From assembly GCA_958510875.1 (NCBI GenBank), contig OY294067.1, positions 148,974,243 to 149,038,242 of the forward strand: DNA of 64,000 nt, written 5' to 3'. Position 1 is the first letter of the stretch. Each line of letters opens with the position of its first letter. The translations under genes and the position numbers were made by a program. Shown one piece after another: positions 60,450-64,000 of the stretch. The notes under the pieces were generated by a model that saw only the letters and a list, made by a program, of their open reading frames with translations, was not told where the DNA came from and did no database searches. This DNA comes from Endomychus coccineus. Lineage: Eukaryota; Arthropoda; Insecta; Coleoptera; Endomychidae.

Positions 60450-61086
60450 GTTTGGCAGAGCCTCCTCTCCCATGTGGATATATGATACAAATGTATTTAA
60501 TAATAATTTCAAACAAGTTCACGGACAAGGATTATTCCTAACGAGCGATGGAAGTTATGATATGGAAAATCGTAGATTGTGCAACGTAAAATCACCGAAT
60601 GATGATGGAGATGTTGCAAATAAAGTATATGTTGATAAATTAACACACAAACTGAATCTGAAAACGGAAACCAGTCTTAAAGATACCTTCAATGTTAGGG
60701 TTGATAATTTGATCAAAGATATCAACAAGGATCTGGATGAACATAACTTAACGAATGACAAGGTTATTCTCAACATTGATAAACATCTGATGGACATTCA
60801 GAATAAATATAATGGAATGGGGATCTATATAAAATCAGAGTATAAAACAATCAGTGATAGTGTGAGGGAAAACAGAAATGAATTGAAAGAGATCAATAAC
60901 ACATTTAACAGTGTGAACATGCGTCTAAATGACATTACTAGTAAAGTGGAGGCGTTAGAACGACGGATGACATCTGTGGAACCTTCTAAGAAGAGACCCT
61001 CATCATCCACAACAACAAAGCAGGGCTCTGTGAAACGTATATCTCCAAATCCTGTGAATATACCCAAAAAATTAATTCTACACTAG
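60433..61086 (+). CDS. Coiled-coil, fibre-like protein
   Basis: 217 residues. It overlaps the end of the preceding frame; the ATG at 60,442 (residue 4) is an alternative start. Near residue 35-70 it has GQGLFLTSDGSYDMENRRLC followed by NVKSPNDDGDVANKVYVDKL. The latter resembles the NV..P.D..DA.NK.YVD motif common at the base of phage and viral tail fibres and spikes. Residues about 75-180 are a long heptad-like helical region. The C-terminus is Ser/Thr/Lys-rich (SSSTTTKQGS). This supports a trimeric, fibre-like surface protein attached to the capsid. Fibre function is inference; the coiled coil is seen. Confidence 0.72.
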   Translation: MVSMDKFGRASSPMWIYDTNVFNNNFKQVHGQGLFLTSDGSYDMENRRLCNVKSPNDDGDVANKVYVDKLTHKLNLKTETSLKDTFNVRVDNLIKDINKDLDEHNLTNDKVILNIDKHLMDIQNKYNGMGIYIKSEYKTISDSVRENRNELKEINNTFNSVNMRLNDITSKVEALERRMTSVEPSKKRPSSSTTTKQGSVKRISPNPVNIPKKLILH

Positions 61087-61103
61087 ATTTCCACATTGAT
61101 AAG

Positions 61104-62027
61104 ATGAGTAGAGAACAAGTTGTGCATGAGCTTCATAAGCCGAGTAGGAAGAATTTCAAACGACGCAGAACGATCATAAAAGGTTTGGATGATTTGTGGC
61201 AAATGGATCTGGCAGAAATGGGTAATTACGCTCGTGAAAATAGAGGATTCAAATACATTTTGATTATGATCGATTGTTTCTCGAAATTTCTATGGACACG
61301 CCCGCTGAAAACGAAATCAGCCGAAGAAGTTCGGAAAGCGGTCAGTTCTATATTGCTAGAAGGACATCGTAAGCCTAGGAATCTGCAAAGCGATCAGGGA
61401 AAAGAATTCTTCAATAAACACTTTAACGATCTAATGGAGAAACATAATATCAATCATTATAATACGTATAGTGTGAAAAAAGCAGCCATTGCTGAACGTG
61501 TCATTCGAACGTTAAAGGAATCGCTCTACAAACATTTCAGTCTCAGCGGGAAATACAAATGGCTTGATATACTTGAAGAAACCACAGAAATATATAATAA
61601 ACGTAAACATAGTACTATAAATATGGCTCCAATAAAAGTGACGAAACAGATTGAGAGCGAGATATTGAAGCGATCCTACTCACACATCAAGTTAGCTCTG
61701 CCTCACAAATACAACGTAGGAGATGTGGTACGAATAAGTAAGGCTAAACATATTTTTGAGAAGGGATTTACGCCAAATTGGAGTACGGAATTATTTAAAA
61801 TCTTCAAAGTAAAAATTACCAACCCGGTCACATATCTACTAGAAGATATGACCAACGCACCAATCAGCGGCTGTTTCTACGAGGAAGAATTACAGAAAAC
61901 AAAACAACCCGATGTGTATTTAGTCGAAAAAATATTACGAAAGAGGAGGGGTCAACAGTATGTGAAATGGTTGGGTCTAGATAATAATCACAACAGTTGG
62001 ATCAATAATTCGGATCTCGTTCAATGA
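61104..62027 (+). CDS. Retroviral-type integrase with C-terminal chromodomain
   Basis: 307 residues. The DDE core is complete: LWQMDLAEM (D35), NLQSDQGKEF (D97) and AAIAERVIRTLKES (E131). The spacing of 34 residues between the last two is close to the usual 35. The C-terminal about 35 residues (YLVEKILRKRRGQQYVKWLG then NNHNSWINNSDL) form a chromodomain, which in Polintons and some LTR elements directs insertion to particular chromatin. The amino-terminal zinc-binding part is not evident; only about 30 basic residues precede the core. It would insert the element into the host genome. An AATAAA follows at 62,223. Confidence 0.92.
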   Translation: MSREQVVHELHKPSRKNFKRRRTIIKGLDDLWQMDLAEMGNYARENRGFKYILIMIDCFSKFLWTRPLKTKSAEEVRKAVSSILLEGHRKPRNLQSDQGKEFFNKHFNDLMEKHNINHYNTYSVKKAAIAERVIRTLKESLYKHFSLSGKYKWLDILEETTEIYNKRKHSTINMAPIKVTKQIESEILKRSYSHIKLALPHKYNVGDVVRISKAKHIFEKGFTPNWSTELFKIFKVKITNPVTYLLEDMTNAPISGCFYEEELQKTKQPDVYLVEKILRKRRGQQYVKWLGLDNNHNSWINNSDLVQ

Positions 62028-62307
62028 ATCCATCATTGATCATTTGGAGATTATTAGGAACAAACAAATAGCTGGAATATTATTGACTCGAGGGTATGAT
62101 TATTATAATAGAACAAAAATTCCGTGAATATGAGGGTGAATCAAGAGTGAAGATTATAATATTTGAAACATATATTGTTAAGATTATACCTAAGTCTTTT
62201 GTATTGAGAAAATTTTGAAATTAATAAAAAATATTATTTTGAGATCTTTGATCTTTCTCCCTCCCCTCGTTAAATAACTGTGCAATCTTGAATTTTCATC
62301 AGTCTGT
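62028..62307 (+). terminator. 3' untranslated region with polyadenylation signal
   Basis: AT-rich 280 bp between integrase and the PLA2 protein, with AATAAA at 62,223-62,228. The largest gap in the cluster, so it probably separates two transcription units. Confidence 0.5.
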
Positions 62308-63090
62308 ATGGAAGCGTACGTAGGAGAAGGTGTTCTCAATACGCTTATAAACAAGCTCCCGTTTGAACTTCATATTCCTGGTTATCAATTCTGTGGTCCC
62401 GGTACAAAATTAGAAGAACGGTTGAGAAGAGGAGATTCAGGTATCAATCCACTCGATAAAGCTTGCCGCCAACACGATATTTCATATCTGCGAAACGCTA
62501 GTTTGGAAGGACGTCACGAGGCGGATAAAATATTAGAGAACGCTGCTTGGCAACGTGTCAAATCTAAAGACACAAAATTTGGAGAAAGGATTGCCGCTTT
62601 CGGTGTAAATGAAATTATGAAGGCAAAGAGGAAATTGGGAATGGGTATGAGAAAGAAGGTTGGGTTCGGAAGTGCAATTGTCGATGAGGTGAGAAAAGTT
62701 ATGAAGAATAAGTTTGACTCATCCAATCTGAAGAAAACATCCCAAACAGCGTTGAAAGTTGCACGAAAACAATTCAAAAAAGCGGGAGGTCGGAAAAATG
62801 TTCGGTTACCAAGAGTAATTCCTATTCCAAAGACTGGAGGATTTCTACCATTTTTAATACCTCTGTTTGCCGGCTTATCAGCTGCTGGAGCATTGGCGGG
62901 GGGTGGTGCAGGCATCGCTAAGGCCGTCAACGACAGCAAAGCAGCTCGGAAAACCTTGGAGGAAACGGAAAGACATAATAAAACAATGGAAGCTATAGCT
63001 TTGGGGAAACAAGGATCTGGTCTATATTTGAAAAAGTATCGCAAAGGTCTTGGTCTATATTCAAATAAACATCCAAAAAATTGTCAGTAA
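62308..63090 (+). CDS. Minor capsid-like protein with parvovirus-type phospholipase A2 domain
   Basis: 260 residues. Residues 24-60 hold the PLA2 signature: IPGYQFCGPGT (calcium loop, C29-G32) and LDKACRQHDISY (D50, catalytic H56-D57, Y60). This is the short form found in parvovirus VP1 and in adintovirus-like elements, where it lets particles leave the endosome. Residues 178-206 are hydrophobic and Gly/Ala-rich (LPFLIPLFAGLSAAGALAGG), a probable membrane-active helix. The basic tail contains GSGLYLKKYRKGLGLY, an internal near-repeat. Both catalytic and calcium-binding positions look intact. The combination suggests a particle-borne membrane-penetration protein; this role is inferred from the family. 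Confidence 0.85.
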   Translation: MEAYVGEGVLNTLINKLPFELHIPGYQFCGPGTKLEERLRRGDSGINPLDKACRQHDISYLRNASLEGRHEADKILENAAWQRVKSKDTKFGERIAAFGVNEIMKAKRKLGMGMRKKVGFGSAIVDEVRKVMKNKFDSSNLKKTSQTALKVARKQFKKAGGRKNVRLPRVIPIPKTGGFLPFLIPLFAGLSAAGALAGGGAGIAKAVNDSKAARKTLEETERHNKTMEAIALGKQGSGLYLKKYRKGLGLYSNKHPKNCQ

Positions 63091-63461
63091 ACCTACCCAG
63101 AAGACCTCTGACCGATCTCGATCTACGAAAACTAGCAAAAGCTCTGAAAATTCCCCATTTTAGAGGAGTATTTATGCGTGATGAACTACCATCCAACGGA
63201 CCATGGAAAAACGAGCGTGGAATAGTTAATTTAGATAGCTCGGACAATGGAGGCACTCACTGGGTTGGGTTTAATAAAGTCGGTGATACAGTTTTATATT
63301 ATGATAGTTTTGGCAATTTACGCCCTCCTCGCGAACTAGTGGATTATTTCAAAAAGTGTAAGATATTATTCAATCACGATAATTTTCAACAATATAACAC
63401 TTATAATTCTGGTCAGTTATGTTTAGATTTCCTCTCTAACTCTTCAGTTGTGCTCGACTAA
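63081..63461 (+). CDS. Adenain-type cysteine protease, without an ATG start
   Basis: 126 codons beginning at a TTG that overlaps the end of the PLA2 gene. The amino-terminal part LTDLDLRKLAKALKIPHFRG and VFMRDELP is typical of this family, so it is surely coding. Yet no in-frame ATG exists before residue 32, and an in-frame TAA lies at 63,066. Catalytic residues are GTHWVGF (H60), LYYDSFG (D75), and SGQLCLDFL (Q112, C114). The enzyme matures capsid proteins in adenoviruses and Polintons. It stops 12 residues after the cysteine, shorter than adenovirus protease (about 200 residues). Loss of the start codon, a non-AUG start, splicing or coupling to the upstream gene are all possible. Confidence 0.85.
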   Translation: MSVNLPRRPLTDLDLRKLAKALKIPHFRGVFMRDELPSNGPWKNERGIVNLDSSDNGGTHWVGFNKVGDTVLYYDSFGNLRPPRELVDYFKKCKILFNHDNFQQYNTYNSGQLCLDFLSNSSVVLD

Positions 63462-63476
63462 CCCTGCATTTATTAG

Positions 63477-63487
63477 TATATAAATAG
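63477..63487 (+). promoter_or_regulatory. TATA-box-like element before the last gene
   Basis: AGTATATAAATAG, 36 bp before the ATG at 63,513, repeats the sequence upstream of the ATPase gene (58,590). Matching boxes in front of two genes of one element suggest a shared promoter type. Confidence 0.5.
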
Positions 63488-63512
63488 ATTGTTGGTAAAG
63501 TTTGCATCAATC

Positions 63513-64000
63513 ATGTCTCAGACGTTCACTATCACGGGTAAGAGCTCCCGCTTATCTGTAGATTTCCACCCACCTATAGAACTAGATCCTCATTCATATT
63601 ATTCTATCGCACTTGTTGGCTTGCATACGTACAATAGCATTCCGAACATTGAAGAAGGTTTTAATAAATTTTATTATAAAAATGTGAAGGGTGAGGAAGA
63701 AGTAGTAACTATACCTACGGGGTCCTACGAGTTGACAGACATCGAGGATTTCATACAAAGTGCAGTTTGTGGGATAGGAGTGAAGCAAGAAGAACGTGAC
63801 CGGAAATTATCAATAAAATCTAACAACAACACTCTACACACAGAGCTGAAGAGTGATTTTGAAGTGAATTTTATTCCTAAAGATAGTATAAGCGAACTGT
63901 TGGGATTCAGCAAAAAGAAATTGACATCTCGCGAACTACACGTATCTGATCGACCTATAAACATAATCAAAGTTCAAACAATACGTGTTGAGTGTAACTT
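63513..64000 (+). CDS. Probable capsid-related protein (penton-like candidate), cut by window end
   Basis: An open frame of at least 162 codons from the ATG at 63,513 with no stop before the window ends. It begins MSQTFTITGKSSRLSVDF then HPPIELDPHSYYSIALVGL and HTYNSIPNIEEGFNKFYY. The alternating hydrophobic pattern suggests a mainly beta fold. The segment around YSIALVGLHTYNSIPNI is one I associate with short proteins in insect Polinton-like elements, often next to capsid genes. A single-jelly-roll penton is a reasonable guess from position, but no decisive motif is visible. It is not the major capsid protein as far as I can judge. Confidence 0.72.
   Translation, partial: MSQTFTITGKSSRLSVDFHPPIELDPHSYYSIALVGLHTYNSIPNIEEGFNKFYYKNVKGEEEVVTIPTGSYELTDIEDFIQSAVCGIGVKQEERDRKLSIKSNNNTLHTELKSDFEVNFIPKDSISELLGFSKKKLTSRELHVSDRPINIIKVQTIRVECN

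Larger units (their letters stand above)
58500..64000 (+). mobile_element. Polinton/Maverick (adintovirus-like) element, left or central part
   Basis: Seven plus-strand reading frames, closely packed over 5.4 kb: packaging ATPase, DUF8207-like protein, fibre-like protein, integrase, PLA2-domain protein, adenain-like protease, and a possible penton protein. The combination of retroviral-type integrase, FtsK/HerA-type ATPase and adenain defines Polintons/adintoviruses. All frames are open without internal stops, in sharp contrast to the other elements in the window. The element continues past 64,000. The left border is not defined; the minisatellites and palindrome at 57,058-58,492 may belong to its terminal region. 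Major capsid protein and DNA polymerase B are not in view. Confidence 0.88.

Noticed and set aside
59514..61067. Minus-strand frames of 80-162 codons in the Polinton block
   Set aside because: Shadows of the plus-strand genes, which carry the recognisable domains.

Overview
This is an AT-rich, transposon-dense stretch of an animal genome, almost certainly an insect. The evidence is the mix of elements: RNase H-bearing and restriction-like-endonuclease (R4/Dong-like) non-LTR retrotransposons, Penelope-like elements (PLEs) with GIY-YIG endonuclease, BEL/Pao and other LTR elements, a MULE/FLYWCH-type DNA transposon, and a Polinton/Maverick (adintovirus-like) gene block, all separated by long (TA)n tracts. 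I recognise no ordinary host gene, rRNA or CRISPR array. Most coding sequence from 1 to 56,110 is decayed. The Polinton block at the right edge has long intact frames.

Layout. 1-2,215: no recognisable gene, one diverged direct duplication. 2,219-4,002 (-): RT/RNase H non-LTR fragment. 4,423-8,280: a (TA)n tract inside a palindrome, an R4/Dong-like fragment (-), abutted by a 5'-truncated PLE (+) that ends in a hammerhead-like motif. 8,622-12,600 (+): a nearly whole APE-type non-LTR element with ORF1 and ORF2. 14,020-15,155: a PLE fragment (-) between two (TA)n tracts. 15,160-22,540: anonymous DNA with a small foldback family and two degenerate tandem arrays. 22,604-27,856: two PLE copies in head-to-head inverted orientation (arms about 2.25 kb). 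27,860-30,100: LTR-leader-like noncoding DNA with a repeated 31-bp motif. 30,430-33,250 (-): decayed APE-type non-LTR element. 34,871-36,712: a direct repeat pair and a second R4/Dong fragment (+). 37,326-39,307: MULE-like transposon with inverted ends and a 6-bp duplication. 42,772-56,110: a BEL/Pao element split by a 9.9-kb LTR element that has 1.8-kb LTRs and no gag or pol (LARD-like). 56,567-58,500: foldback and minisatellites. 58,617-64,000 (+): Polinton/adintovirus-like genes.

The right-hand block reads ATPase, DUF8207-like protein, fibre-like coiled-coil protein, retroviral-type integrase with chromodomain, phospholipase A2-domain protein, adenain-type protease and a possible penton/capsid protein cut by the window end. 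Together these supply genome packaging, integration, membrane penetration and capsid maturation functions. The major capsid protein and protein-primed DNA polymerase expected of the group are not in the window and would lie beyond 64,000 if present. This block is the best candidate for a still functional, virus-like system here. The second point of interest is the set of hammerhead-like motifs at PLE ends and the repeated association of PLE copies with (TA)n tracts.
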